From assembly GCA_030611515.1 (NCBI GenBank), contig JAUWPQ010000003.1:1-41540 (forward strand): DNA of 41,540 bases, written 5' to 3'. The stretch is from Planctomycetota bacterium (lineage in GTDB: Bacteria; Planctomycetota; Planctomycetia; Pirellulales; Thermoguttaceae). The first letter of the stretch is position 1. The number at the start of each line of letters is the position of its first letter. The notes beneath the pieces were generated by a model, which saw only the letters and a program-made list of their open reading frames with translations, was not told the origin of the DNA and did not search any database. Made by a program: the position numbers and the translations under genes. This document shows, one piece after another, positions 15,005-23,145 of the stretch.

Positions 15005-15655
15005 GTGGTGTTTGTATCCGAGCTTAGCGAAAGGGTCGTCGGCAGCCTGGATGCCGAAGAGGATGAAGGGCTGGGGTTGGTTGAACATCCGGTCGATCAG
15101 CCGCGCATCGAACATGCGGTACGGGAGATATTGTCGGCCATCGGCGAGGATCCCGACCGCGAGGGGTTGCGCGGAACCCCCGCGAGGGTTGCCCGAATGT
15201 ATGCCGAACTGTTCGGGGGTCTGCATCAGGATCCCCGCCGCCATCTCAGCAAGTCCTTCAACGAAACCTGCGACGAAGTGGTGCTGGTGCGGAACATCAG
15301 TTTCAACAGCATGTGCGAACACCACCTGCTCCCCTTCATGGGTACGGCGCACGTCGCGTATCTGCCGGGCGATCGAGTGATCGGACTGAGCAAACTTGCC
15401 CGCGTGGTAGACGAAGTCGCCCGACGGCCGCAACTCCAGGAGCGCATGACCGAGGAAATCGCCAACCTGCTGGTCGAAGAGCTTCACGCCAAGGGGGTGG
15501 CGGTGGTGATCGAGGCGGTTCATACTTGCATGACCATCCGCGGAGTCCGGAAGCCCGGTTCGCTCTGCGTTACTTCCGCCATGAAAGGCTGCTTCCGCAC
15601 CAAGGCCTCTACTCGCGCGGAATTGATGACGCTGATTTACGGGGACCGACGATAG
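15005..15655 (+). CDS. folE: GTP cyclohydrolase I
   Basis: Encodes 216 residues from the GTG at 15005 (or the adjacent GTG at 15008), placed after AAGG and downstream of a good promoter; the longer frame from 14939 would begin inside that promoter. The zinc/catalytic signatures are present: [10 protein letters not shown] (Cys and His ligands), [22 protein letters not shown] and [17 protein letters not shown] (second Cys ligand). It opens GTP to 7,8-dihydroneopterin triphosphate, the first step of folate and tetrahydrobiopterin-type pterins. About 35 extra N-terminal residues precede the family core. Confidence 0.95.
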   Translation: MVFVSELSERVVGSLDAEEDEGLGLVEHPVDQPRIEHAVREILSAIGEDPDREGLRGTPARVARMYAELFGGLHQDPRRHLSKSFNETCDEVVLVRNISFNSMCEHHLLPFMGTAHVAYLPGDRVIGLSKLARVVDEVARRPQLQERMTEEIANLLVEELHAKGVAVVIEAVHTCMTIRGVRKPGSLCVTSAMKGCFRTKASTRAELMTLIYGDRR

Positions 15656-15662
15656 GTACGGG

Positions 15663-15676
15663 TCTTTTGTCTTTTG
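15663..15676. repeat. Heptamer doublet (TCTTTTG x2)
   Basis: Two perfect 7-bp units directly after folE. Short, but of the same unit length as the other heptamer arrays in the window. Confidence 0.4.
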
Positions 15677-15699
15677 TCATCTTGACAATCTGAGCATCA

Positions 15700-15722
15700 T
15701 TAGCCGCCGTACCGGCGGCTAA
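15700..15722. repeat. Perfect palindrome TTAGCCGCCG-TAC-CGGCGGCTAA
   Basis: A 10-bp-arm hairpin ending 10 bases before the ATG at 15733. It shares the TTAGCC/GGCTAA ends with repeat family A and so may be a half-element. It could hinder or shape initiation of the following gene; no clear ribosome site is left between it and the ATG. Confidence 0.6.
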
Positions 15723-15732
15723 TAAACACGGC

Positions 15733-18700
15733 ATGAGCCTACTCGACCAGCAGCGAGAACGCATTCAAGACGATCTCCGCGGGCTGATCGCCGGCGAAGT
15801 GCGTTGCGACGACGTGTTTCTGCAACTCTTCGCCAGCGACGCTGGGATTTACGAGATCAAACCGCTGGGCGTTGTCCGGCCGCGCTCGGCGGCCGATCTG
15901 TCTGCCTGCGTCGGTTACGCGGCCGAGAAGCACATTCCGTTGCATGCCCGCGGCGCCGGCAGCGGCGTGGCGGGCGAATCCCTGGGGCCGGGGCTGGTGG
16001 TCGATTTCTCCGCCCATCTACGCCGCGTGATCCGCGTCGACGAGGACCGGGTCCGCGTGCAGCCGGGCGTGGTCCATGAGCGGCTCAACGAGCAATTGCG
16101 CAAACAAGGCCGCGTGTTCGGCCCCGACCCGGCCGCCAGCGCCGTGGCCACCGTCGGCGGTATGATCGCCATCGACGCCGCCGGCAGCCGATGGTTGAAA
16201 TACGGCCCGACGCGACGGCACGTGCTGAGTCTCCAAGTCGTCTTGGCCGACGGAGAGATGCTCGAGCTTGGCCGCGAACCACTCGTCGACGGCCGGAGCA
16301 CAAGCACCATCCCGCGAAAACGGGAACTCGTCGACCGATTGGCCGCGCTGCTGCGGGAGAACGCCGAGCCGATTCGCCGGAACCGGCCCAACAGCCCGGA
16401 AAACCACTGCGGATACAACCTCGCGGAGGTGCTGGGCGACGACTACCTCGACGTTGCGCGGCTGTTGGTCGGTTCCGAGGGAACGCTGGCCCTGACGACC
16501 GAAGCCACGTTGAGCACCGATCGTCTGCCGTCGTCTCGGGGTGTTGCCTTGCTGCTTTTCGACAGCATGGAGAAGGCCGCCCGCGCCGTGCCGGACATCC
16601 TTGCTCACGCTCCGACGGCCTGCGATCTAATGGACCGCCGCCATTTGAGTCTTGCCCGAGAGGCCGAGCGCCGCTTCGAGCAATTGATCCCCGCCGAGAC
16701 CGAGGCTTTGCTCCTGGTCGAGCAAGACGGCGACGACCCGCACGAAGTGCGCGAGCGGTTGCACCGGCTGGTGGGCGAATTGTGGCAGCGGAAGCGTTTG
16801 GCGTTCGGAGCGAGGCAGGCGTTCGAGGACGACGAGACGGAGTTGTATTGGCATCTGATGGACAAGGTGCAGTCGGCGTTGTACCGGATGGCGGGGCCAA
16901 GCCGTCCGCTGCCGATAGTGGAAGACATGGCGGTCGCGCCCGAGACGCTACCCGATTTTCTGGTACGGGTGCAAAACGTGCTGAAACGCAACCAGGTAAC
17001 CGCGTCGCTCTACTGCCACGCCGGCCAGGGACAGCTCCACGTCCAGCCGTTCCTCGATCTCGCCAACCCCGACGACGTTCAGCGCATGCGGCGGCTGGCC
17101 GAGGAACTCTACGAGGAAGTGCTGGCCGTAAAGGGAAGCATCGGCGGGGAACACGCCTGCGGACTGAGCCGCACGCCGTTCGTCCACCGCCAAGCCGGCC
17201 CGTTGTGGGATGTGCTCCTCGAAGTGAAAAAAATCTTCGACCCCAAAAACATCCTCAACCCCGGCAAGATCGTCGGCGACGATCCCGACATGATGACCCG
17301 TTATCTGCGGCCCTCGATGCGGGTATGTGGCACGGCCGCCCTCGGCCGTGAGGAAATATCTTCACGGCCGGGGGCGGTCGAGGCACAGCCGGGGGCGGCT
17401 ATGCTACAGCCGGAGGCGGTCGAGCCACAGGAAATGAGGAACCTGGTCGAATTGCAGTTGGATTGGGACCCCGCCAGGGTCGCCGACGCCGTGGCGGCGT
17501 GCAATCGCTGCGGCGAGTGCCGCACGCAAGAGGCGCGGCTCCGCATGTGCCCCATCTTCCGGTTCCTGCCCACCGAAGAGGCCTCGCCGCGGGCAAAAGC
17601 CAATCTCCTCCGCGGCGTTCTTACCGGCGCATTGGACCTCGGACTCTTGACCGGCGACGAGTTCAAGGCGGTGGCCGACTTGTGCGTCCATTGTCACTGC
17701 TGCCGGCTGGAATGTCCGGCGGGCGTGGACGTGCCGCGGCTGATGCGCGAGAGCAAGGGCGCTTATGTGGCCGCGAACGGACTTTCCATCGCCGAACGGG
17801 CAATGACGCGGCTCGATCTGCTTGCCGCCCTGGGCGGACTGATCGCGCCGACCACCAACTGGGCGCTGACTAACCGGCAAATGCGATGGCTGTTGGAAAA
17901 GACTCTCGGGATAGCCCAGGGTCGAAAGCTGCCGCGAGTGACTTCGCGGAATTTCTTGCGCCGCGCCGCCCGCCGACGGCTGACGCGCCCCTCTCGCCGC
18001 GGCGGACAAAAAGTCCTCTACTTCGTCGATCTCTACGCCAATTATTTCGACCCGCAACTGGCCGAAGCCCTGGTCGCCGTGTTGGAACACAACCGTCTCA
18101 GCGTGTACGTCCATCCCGGCCAAAAGCAGGCGGGGATGCCCTCGATCGCCTGCGGCGAACTCGATCGCGCGCGGCGGCTGGCCGAACACAACGTCGCGCT
18201 GTTGGCCGAATCGGTCCGCCAGGGGTATCACATCGTTGCCACCGAGCCGGCCGCGGCTCTCTGTCTCCAGCACGAATATCCCCAACTGATCGACGACGAC
18301 GACGCCCGGCTGGTCGCCGAAAACAGCAGCGAAGCCGGCAGCTTCCTCTGGAACATGCACACACTCGGAAATCTACAACTCGACCTGAACCCGCTCAACC
18401 TGACCCTGGGCTACCACACCCCCTGCCACCTGCGGGCACTGCGGGTGGGCACGCCGGGCAAAAACTTGTTGGGATTGATTCCCGGGCTGCGCGTGCATAG
18501 CATCGAAAGCGGGTGTTCCGGCATGGCAGGCACGTTTGGACTCTCGAAGAAAAATTACCGGAGCAGTTTGCGGGCGGGACTAAAGCTCATCTCGCGGCTC
18601 CGATATCCGGACATCCAGGCAGGGGTCACCGAGTGCAGCGCATGTAAAACCCAAATGGAACAGGGCACCGAAAAACCAACCCTCCATCCAATCACGCTGT

Positions 18701-18750
18701 TGGCCCTCTCCTACGGCCTGATCGAAAAACCCAAAGGAATCGGTTTGTAA
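15733..18750 (+). CDS. FAD-linked oxidase with Fe-S and CCG domains (YdiJ/D-2-hydroxyacid dehydrogenase type)
   Basis: Encodes 1005 residues. Residues about 40-270 form a PCMH-type FAD-binding domain (GAGSGVAGESLGPG; TVGGMIAIDAAG), 275-520 the FAD-oxidase C-terminal domain ending in HRQAGPLWDVLLEVKKIFDP and NILNPGKIV. Two Cys clusters follow (CNRCGEC...MCP from residue 591; CVHCHCCRLECP from residue 651), then a CCG region (TPCHLRAL, ESGCSGMAGTFG, ECSACKTQMEQG). This single-chain plan matches E. coli YdiJ, which oxidises D-2-hydroxyglutarate or a similar 2-hydroxyacid and passes electrons through Fe-S centres. The substrate here is not determined. Residues 533-566, exactly between the FAD and Fe-S parts, are encoded by inserted palindromic repeats. 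Confidence 0.88.
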   Translation: MSLLDQQRERIQDDLRGLIAGEVRCDDVFLQLFASDAGIYEIKPLGVVRPRSAADLSACVGYAAEKHIPLHARGAGSGVAGESLGPGLVVDFSAHLRRVIRVDEDRVRVQPGVVHERLNEQLRKQGRVFGPDPAASAVATVGGMIAIDAAGSRWLKYGPTRRHVLSLQVVLADGEMLELGREPLVDGRSTSTIPRKRELVDRLAALLRENAEPIRRNRPNSPENHCGYNLAEVLGDDYLDVARLLVGSEGTLALTTEATLSTDRLPSSRGVALLLFDSMEKAARAVPDILAHAPTACDLMDRRHLSLAREAERRFEQLIPAETEALLLVEQDGDDPHEVRERLHRLVGELWQRKRLAFGARQAFEDDETELYWHLMDKVQSALYRMAGPSRPLPIVEDMAVAPETLPDFLVRVQNVLKRNQVTASLYCHAGQGQLHVQPFLDLANPDDVQRMRRLAEELYEEVLAVKGSIGGEHACGLSRTPFVHRQAGPLWDVLLEVKKIFDPKNILNPGKIVGDDPDMMTRYLRPSMRVCGTAALGREEISSRPGAVEAQPGAAMLQPEAVEPQEMRNLVELQLDWDPARVADAVAACNRCGECRTQEARLRMCPIFRFLPTEEASPRAKANLLRGVLTGALDLGLLTGDEFKAVADLCVHCHCCRLECPAGVDVPRLMRESKGAYVAANGLSIAERAMTRLDLLAALGGLIAPTTNWALTNRQMRWLLEKTLGIAQGRKLPRVTSRNFLRRAARRRLTRPSRRGGQKVLYFVDLYANYFDPQLAEALVAVLEHNRLSVYVHPGQKQAGMPSIACGELDRARRLAEHNVALLAESVRQGYHIVATEPAAALCLQHEYPQLIDDDDARLVAENSSEAGSFLWNMHTLGNLQLDLNPLNLTLGYHTPCHLRALRVGTPGKNLLGLIPGLRVHSIESGCSGMAGTFGLSKKNYRSSLRAGLKLISRLRYPDIQAGVTECSACKTQMEQGTEKPTLHPITLLALSYGLIEKPKGIGL
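17331..17429. repeat. In-frame repeat insertion: palindrome plus three 21-bp units
   Basis: A 20-bp palindrome (CACGGCCG-CCCT-CGGCCGTG) is followed by three 21-bp units beginning GCCGGGGGCGG or GCCGGAGGCGG at 17367, 17388 and 17409. All of it is in frame inside the FAD/Fe-S oxidoreductase gene and encodes a domain linker. The CGCCCTCGGC core matches the palindrome at 7988-8015. Confidence 0.75.
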
Positions 18751-18918
18751 TTCGTGTGTCTTTCCAATGGATTGACCGCGAAATCATCGTCGGCGTAGTA
18801 ACCCGTTGAAAAAGCAACTTATTGGGTGGCAGTGTCCGCGCCGTCCGCGGCGGCGAATACGGCCCCTGGAGCGACCCGGCCACCCGCGTGGCCAACGTCT
18901 GACCGCGCGCGTTCACCG

Positions 18919-18998
18919 GGGACTGTCCCAATTTTCGCGGCGTGAGGAACGTTGCCAGGCGAATTGACTTGACCGCCGCGAAAATGGGACTGTCCCCC
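18919..18998. repeat. Long inverted repeat (GGGGACTGTCCC...GCGGC)
   Basis: The arm GGGGACTGTCCCAATTTTCG plus CGGC at 18919-18942 pairs with GCCGCGAAAATGGGACTGTC plus CCC at 18976-18998, with a one-base indel and few mismatches, around a 33-bp loop. REP-like; no gene inside. Confidence 0.65.
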
Positions 18999-19040
18999 TC
19001 GCGTCGCGGGAAGGGACAACGCGACCCGAGATGATGGATT

Positions 19041-19277
19041 TCGCAACTGCGCGAGCGCTTTTGCAAGCCGAAAGGGCGGGCGCGCAGACTGTATAAGTGC
19101 TTGCGCAGCCTGTAAAAGTACTTTTGCAGGCTGTAATAGTGCTCGCGCAGCCCGTAAAAGTGCTTGCGTAGGGTGTAAAAGTGCTCGCGCAGCCTGTATA
19201 AGTACTTTTGCAGCCCGTAAAAGTACTCGCGCAGCCCGTAATAGTGCTTGCGCAGCTTGTAAAAGTGATTGCGCAGG
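19041..19277. repeat. 21-bp tandem repeat array upstream of the type I restriction operon
   Basis: Nine clear 21-bp units lie from 19082 to 19270 (consensus GCGCAGCCTGTAAAAGTGCTT) with a partial unit after and about two degenerate units before (19041-19081). Units differ at a few positions, with TGTAAAAGT, TGTATAAGT or TGTAATAGT at the centre. There are no unique spacers, so it is not CRISPR. The array ends 75 bp before hsdM. Read on the opposite strand it would give heptads of ALLQAAR type. Confidence 0.9.
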
Positions 19278-19352
19278 ACGGCGAAATAGGCGTAAGTCTA
19301 GTGCTACAAAGGATTTAGGACGAAAACCGCCAAAAAGGGCACGAAAGAGACC

Positions 19353-21077
19353 ATGTCGAGATCGAATAAAGCGAAAAAGTCTGGGAAAAATGGCAATTCC
19401 GAGCAACCGTCTGTCGTCAGCACCGGCGAAATGGGGGTCGATGCCGAGACGCTCTGGCAGGCGGCGGACAAGCTTCGCGGGACTGTTGACGCCGCCGAAT
19501 ACAAACACGTCGTCCTCGGCCTGATCTTCCTCAAGTACATCTCCGACGCATTCGAGGCACGCCGAGCGACGCTGGTCGAGGAACTCAAGGCCGATGGCAT
19601 CGAGGGCGAACGGGCCGAGACCCTTCTCGAAAGCCGCGACGAATACACGGCCGAAAACGTTTTTTGGGTTCCGCCCGAGGCACGTTGGGGCAATATCCAG
19701 GACCATGGCAAGCAGCCCGACATCGCCAAACTGATCGACGACGCGATGTATGCCATCGAGCGCGACAACCCCAAGCTCAAGGGCAAGCTGCCGCGCGACT
19801 ATGCCCGACGCGGCATCCCCGCCGAGCGCATGGGCGGGCTGATCGATCTAATCAGCGGAATGGCCATCGGCACCGATCAGGCCCGCGCCAAGGACGTGCT
19901 GGGCCGGGTCTATGAATACTTCCTCGGCAAGTTCGCCGCCGCCGAGGGCAAACTGGGCGGCGAGTTTTTTACGCCTCGCTCGGTGGTCCGGCTGCTGGTC
20001 GAGATGATCGAGCCTTACGAGGGCCGCGCCTACGATCCCTGCTGCGGTTCGGGCGGCATGTTTGTGCAGTCCGTGCGCTTTGTCGAGTCCCACGCCACCC
20101 AGAACGGCAACAGAAAGGGCCGCAAGAGACGCGGCCAGCGCGACATCTCCATCTTCGGCCAGGAATCGAACCCGACGACCTGGCGGCTGGCGCACATGAA
20201 CCTAGCCATCCGCGGCATCGAGGCCAACCTGGGCGAGCAGCCGGCCGACAGTTTCGTCCGCGACCTGCACCCCGACCTCAAGGCCGACTACATCCTGGCC
20301 AATCCACCGTTCAACGTCTCCGACTGGTCGGGCAAACTGCTGCGCGACGACGTGCGTTGGAAGTTCGGCGCTCCGCCGGTGGGCAACGCCAACTACGCCT
20401 GGATTCAGCACTTCATCCACCACCTTGCCCCGCCCAACGGGCGCGGCGGCGGCATTGCGGGCTTCGTGATGGCCAACGGCTCGCTCTCCTCGGGCAGCGG
20501 CGGCGAGGGCGAAATCCGTCAAAAAATTATCGAGGCCGATCTGGTCGATTGCATCGTGGCCATGCCCGCGCAACTGTTCCTGACCACCGGCATCCCCGTC
20601 TGCCTCTGGTTCGTCAGCCGCGACAAGAGCGGGAAAAAATTCAAGCCCGCCGGAAGCGACCGACGCAACCAGACGCTCTTTATCGACGCACGCAACATGG
20701 GCACGCTGCAAACCCGCGTCTTGCGCGTACTGAGCGGATGCGATGCTAAAGATGCCCCTCCCGCCGACAGCGATGTCGGCAAGATAGCCGGAACCTATCA
20801 CGCCTGGCGCGGTGAGGAAGGCGCGGGCGAGTACGAAGACGTCCCCGGCTTCTGCAAATCAGCCACGCTGGAAGAGATCCAAAAGCACGGCCACGTCCTC
20901 ACGCCCGGCCGCTACGTCGGCGCGGCGGAGGTCGAAGACGACGGCGAACCGTTCGCCGAAAAGATGCAACGCCTGACCGCCGAACTGGCCGAGCAATTCG
21001 TCGAGTCGGACCGGCTCGAAAAGCGGATCAAGACGAATCTGGAGGGGCTGGGCTATGGAAAGGAACCGGGATCATGA
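19353..21077 (+). CDS. hsdM: Type I restriction enzyme, methylase subunit
   Basis: Encodes 574 residues. The N-terminal helical domain ([20 protein letters not shown]...[12 protein letters not shown]) is the standard HsdM start. The gamma-class N6-adenine methylase core has motif [11 protein letters not shown] at about residue 228 and motif IV NPPF at about residue 317. The start ATG at 19353 is supported by the conserved domain beginning some 25 residues later. It methylates adenine in the recognition site and forms the M2S1 core. Its stop overlaps the next ATG by 4 bp. It is the first gene of the operon, with the 21-bp array upstream. Confidence 0.95.
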   Translation: MSRSNKAKKSGKNGNSEQPSVVSTGEMGVDAETLWQAADKLRGTVDAAEYKHVVLGLIFLKYISDAFEARRATLVEELKADGIEGERAETLLESRDEYTAENVFWVPPEARWGNIQDHGKQPDIAKLIDDAMYAIERDNPKLKGKLPRDYARRGIPAERMGGLIDLISGMAIGTDQARAKDVLGRVYEYFLGKFAAAEGKLGGEFFTPRSVVRLLVEMIEPYEGRAYDPCCGSGGMFVQSVRFVESHATQNGNRKGRKRRGQRDISIFGQESNPTTWRLAHMNLAIRGIEANLGEQPADSFVRDLHPDLKADYILANPPFNVSDWSGKLLRDDVRWKFGAPPVGNANYAWIQHFIHHLAPPNGRGGGIAGFVMANGSLSSGSGGEGEIRQKIIEADLVDCIVAMPAQLFLTTGIPVCLWFVSRDKSGKKFKPAGSDRRNQTLFIDARNMGTLQTRVLRVLSGCDAKDAPPADSDVGKIAGTYHAWRGEEGAGEYEDVPGFCKSATLEEIQKHGHVLTPGRYVGAAEVEDDGEPFAEKMQRLTAELAEQFVESDRLEKRIKTNLEGLGYGKEPGS

Positions 21078-21496
21078 TCGATTATGAAAAATTCCAAAAG
21101 TCGCTAAAACATCTCGAACTCCAGTTTGAGAACTACCGGCGGCTTGAGGATCGGGACAATCTGGACGAACTCGACCGCGAAGCCATTGCCGAGTCGGTCA
21201 TCCAGCGATTTGAGACCTGCTACGACACCCTCTGGAAACACCTTAAGCGCTACCTGATCGAGGAGTTGGGGATTCCAGATGTACGTCACAGTCCTAAGCC
21301 CGTTCTTCGGCTGGCAGCGGAAAACGACCTCTTCTCAAGCCCCATCGAATCCTGGCTTGGCTATGCCGAAGCCCGCACCTTGACGTCACACGACTACAGC
21401 GGCGAAAAGGCCGAAGACTGTCTGGAACTGATGGGGGCCTTTGTTGACGACGCCATCGGGTTGTATCAAACACTGACCGGAAAGACCTGGGAATGA
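21074..21496 (+). CDS. HEPN-type nucleotidyltransferase substrate-binding protein (HI0074/HepT-like)
   Basis: Encodes 140 residues, all helical. The sequence matches the HI0074-type family ([21 protein letters not shown] at the start, [16 protein letters not shown] in the middle). It carries R101-TLTS-H106-D-Y108, i.e. R-x4-H-x-Y, the HEPN signature that in HepT toxins forms the RNase site, with the Tyr being the residue AMPylated by the partner MntA. Family members are normally encoded beside a minimal nucleotidyltransferase, and here that domain is the N-terminus of the next protein. ATGA overlaps join it to hsdM and to the MNT-HsdS gene. It could be a toxin, or a bound modifier of the specificity subunit. 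A location inside an hsd operon is unusual. Confidence 0.85.
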   Translation: MIDYEKFQKSLKHLELQFENYRRLEDRDNLDELDREAIAESVIQRFETCYDTLWKHLKRYLIEELGIPDVRHSPKPVLRLAAENDLFSSPIESWLGYAEARTLTSHDYSGEKAEDCLELMGAFVDDAIGLYQTLTGKTWE

Positions 21497-23145
21497 GCGA
21501 ATCTCTGGACATCACGCCCGCGCAGATGAAGACGGTTCGCTCGCTGCTCCGGCGGCACCTGCCCGGCGTGGCCGCCTGGGCATACGGCTCGCGCGTAAAA
21601 TGGACTTCGCGCCCCGAGTCCGACCTGGATCTGGTGGTCTTTGCCTCGCCCGATCAACAAGCCAACGTCTCCGACCTGCGCGAGGCATTCGAGGAGAGCA
21701 ACCTCCCCTTCCGCGTCGATCTGTTCGTCTGGGACGAAGTACCCGAGAAGTTCCGCAAGACTATTAAGGCGGAGCGGTTTGTGGTGCAGGAGGAGGTTGA
21801 GAGGGGCGGGACTGAAGCGGGGGAGTATCCAAATGCCCAACTAGGTGAGGTAGCTTCGGTTCGCTCGGGTTTTGCCTTTAAGAGTCGTGATATGGGAGAC
21901 TCTGGCATACCAATTATCAAAATAAAGAACCTTGTTCCCCCAACAGTCGAGACCTGCGACTGTGTGCGCGTGCCAAATCAAGTTATCGAAAATATTCCTG
22001 GCGTGGAGCGATATGCACTTAAGGATGGAGATATCCTAATCGCCATGACTGGCGCGACAGTTGGCAAGGTGTCTCGCTTTCCTCGCACCAATGGACGATA
22101 CTTTGTTAATCAACGAGTAGGAAAAGTCTATCTTACACAACCGGAAGCGGCAAACTATCGTTATCTTTACTATGTGTTGTCGCAAGATATTTGTGTACAG
22201 CAGATGTTTGGGACAGCAGACGGCAGCGCACAAGCAAACATTAGTGGCAAACAAATCGAAAGTCTTGAGATTCCTTTGCCTTTTGTTGAGACACAGAAAG
22301 CCATTGCCGAGATACTCGGTTCACTGGACGACAAGATCAAGTTGAACCGTGTGATGAATGGGACGTTGGAGTCGCTGGCGGGGGCGATCTTCAAGGCGTG
22401 GTTCATCGACTTCGAGCCGGTCAAGGCCAAGGCCGCCGGCGCCGCCTCCTTCCCCGGCATCCCCCAAAACCTCTTCGACCAACTCCCCAACAAACTCACC
22501 AACTCCGAACTCGGGTTAATACCAGAAGGGTGGGAATATGTTCCGATTGGTGATCTCGTCAAGGTGGTCGGCGGCGGCACGCCCAGTACGAAGAAGCCCG
22601 AGTTCTGGGAAAACGGCGAGCACCCATTCTGCACACCGAAAGATATGTCGAGATTGAACTCCCCCGTGCTACTAGACACTGGACGGCACATCACACAGGC
22701 TGGTGTCGCCAAAATCAGTTCCGGCCAGCTTCCTGTCGGCACAGTGTTGCTCTCCTCACGCGCCCCGATTGGCTATCTTGCCCTGGCCGAAACGCCCGTC
22801 TCTGTGAACCAGGGAATAATCGCAATGTGTACCGGCGACATCCCAAACGTCTATGTGCTGCTTTGGACCGAGGAGAACATGGAAGTCATCAAGGCGCGTG
22901 CCAGCGGCAGTACGTTTGCTGAAATTAGCAAGAGGAACTTCCGGCCCATTCCCGCACTAAGGCCAAATACCCAGAGTCTAACGGCATTCGATGATATTGC
23001 CCGTCCGCTCTACGAGTTGATTGTCTCAAACGAGAGAGAATCATGCACTCTCGCCATAATCCGCGACGCGTTGCTGCCGAAGTTGATTTCGGGCGAATTG
23101 AGGGTATCAGAGGCCAATTCTACCTTCGAGAGAGGCGTTGTATGA
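21493..23145 (+). CDS. hsdS: Minimal nucleotidyltransferase fused to type I specificity subunit (MNT-HsdS)
   Basis: Encodes 550 residues. Residues 1-105 are a complete MNT-type nucleotidyltransferase: YGSRVKWTSRPESDLDLVVF gives G32-S33 and D44-x-D46, and RVDLFVWDEV gives the third acid, D76. Residues about 112-550 are an HsdS: target-recognition domain 1 (LGEVASVRSGFAF...), the central conserved helix (ILGSLDDKIKLNRVMNGTLE...AIFKAWFIDFEPVKAK, about 278-320), domain 2 (GLIPEGWEYVPIGDL...) and the C-terminal helix (IIRDALLPKLISGEL). There is no stop or frame change at the junction, and 550 residues equals an ordinary HsdS plus an MNT. Both recognition domains are A+T-richer than the MNT and central helix, as if exchanged. 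HsdS sets DNA sequence specificity; MNT likely transfers AMP, probably to the HEPN protein encoded just upstream. Confidence 0.92.
   Translation: MSESLDITPAQMKTVRSLLRRHLPGVAAWAYGSRVKWTSRPESDLDLVVFASPDQQANVSDLREAFEESNLPFRVDLFVWDEVPEKFRKTIKAERFVVQEEVERGGTEAGEYPNAQLGEVASVRSGFAFKSRDMGDSGIPIIKIKNLVPPTVETCDCVRVPNQVIENIPGVERYALKDGDILIAMTGATVGKVSRFPRTNGRYFVNQRVGKVYLTQPEAANYRYLYYVLSQDICVQQMFGTADGSAQANISGKQIESLEIPLPFVETQKAIAEILGSLDDKIKLNRVMNGTLESLAGAIFKAWFIDFEPVKAKAAGAASFPGIPQNLFDQLPNKLTNSELGLIPEGWEYVPIGDLVKVVGGGTPSTKKPEFWENGEHPFCTPKDMSRLNSPVLLDTGRHITQAGVAKISSGQLPVGTVLLSSRAPIGYLALAETPVSVNQGIIAMCTGDIPNVYVLLWTEENMEVIKARASGSTFAEISKRNFRPIPALRPNTQSLTAFDDIARPLYELIVSNERESCTLAIIRDALLPKLISGELRVSEANSTFERGVV

Larger units (their letters stand above)
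18751..19352. other. Intergenic region of 602 bp made of repeats
   Basis: It contains a solitary element end (AACCCGTTGAAAAAG, 18800-18814, like the ends of the 132-bp element), an imperfect long inverted repeat at 18919-18998, and the 21-bp array at 19041-19277. I see no credible gene. A 295-codon minus-strand frame runs through it but overlaps hsdM and is probably a shadow. Confidence 0.6.

Noticed and set aside
19041..19277. CRISPR array
   Set aside because: Units are contiguous 21-mers without unique spacers, and no cas gene is present.
18819..19706. A 295-codon minus-strand frame with ALLQAAR heptads from the 21-bp array
   Set aside because: It starts antisense to hsdM and no ribosome site was found. 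A 21-bp repeat gives heptads in any open frame, so this is probably a shadow, though a shorter real gene cannot be fully excluded.
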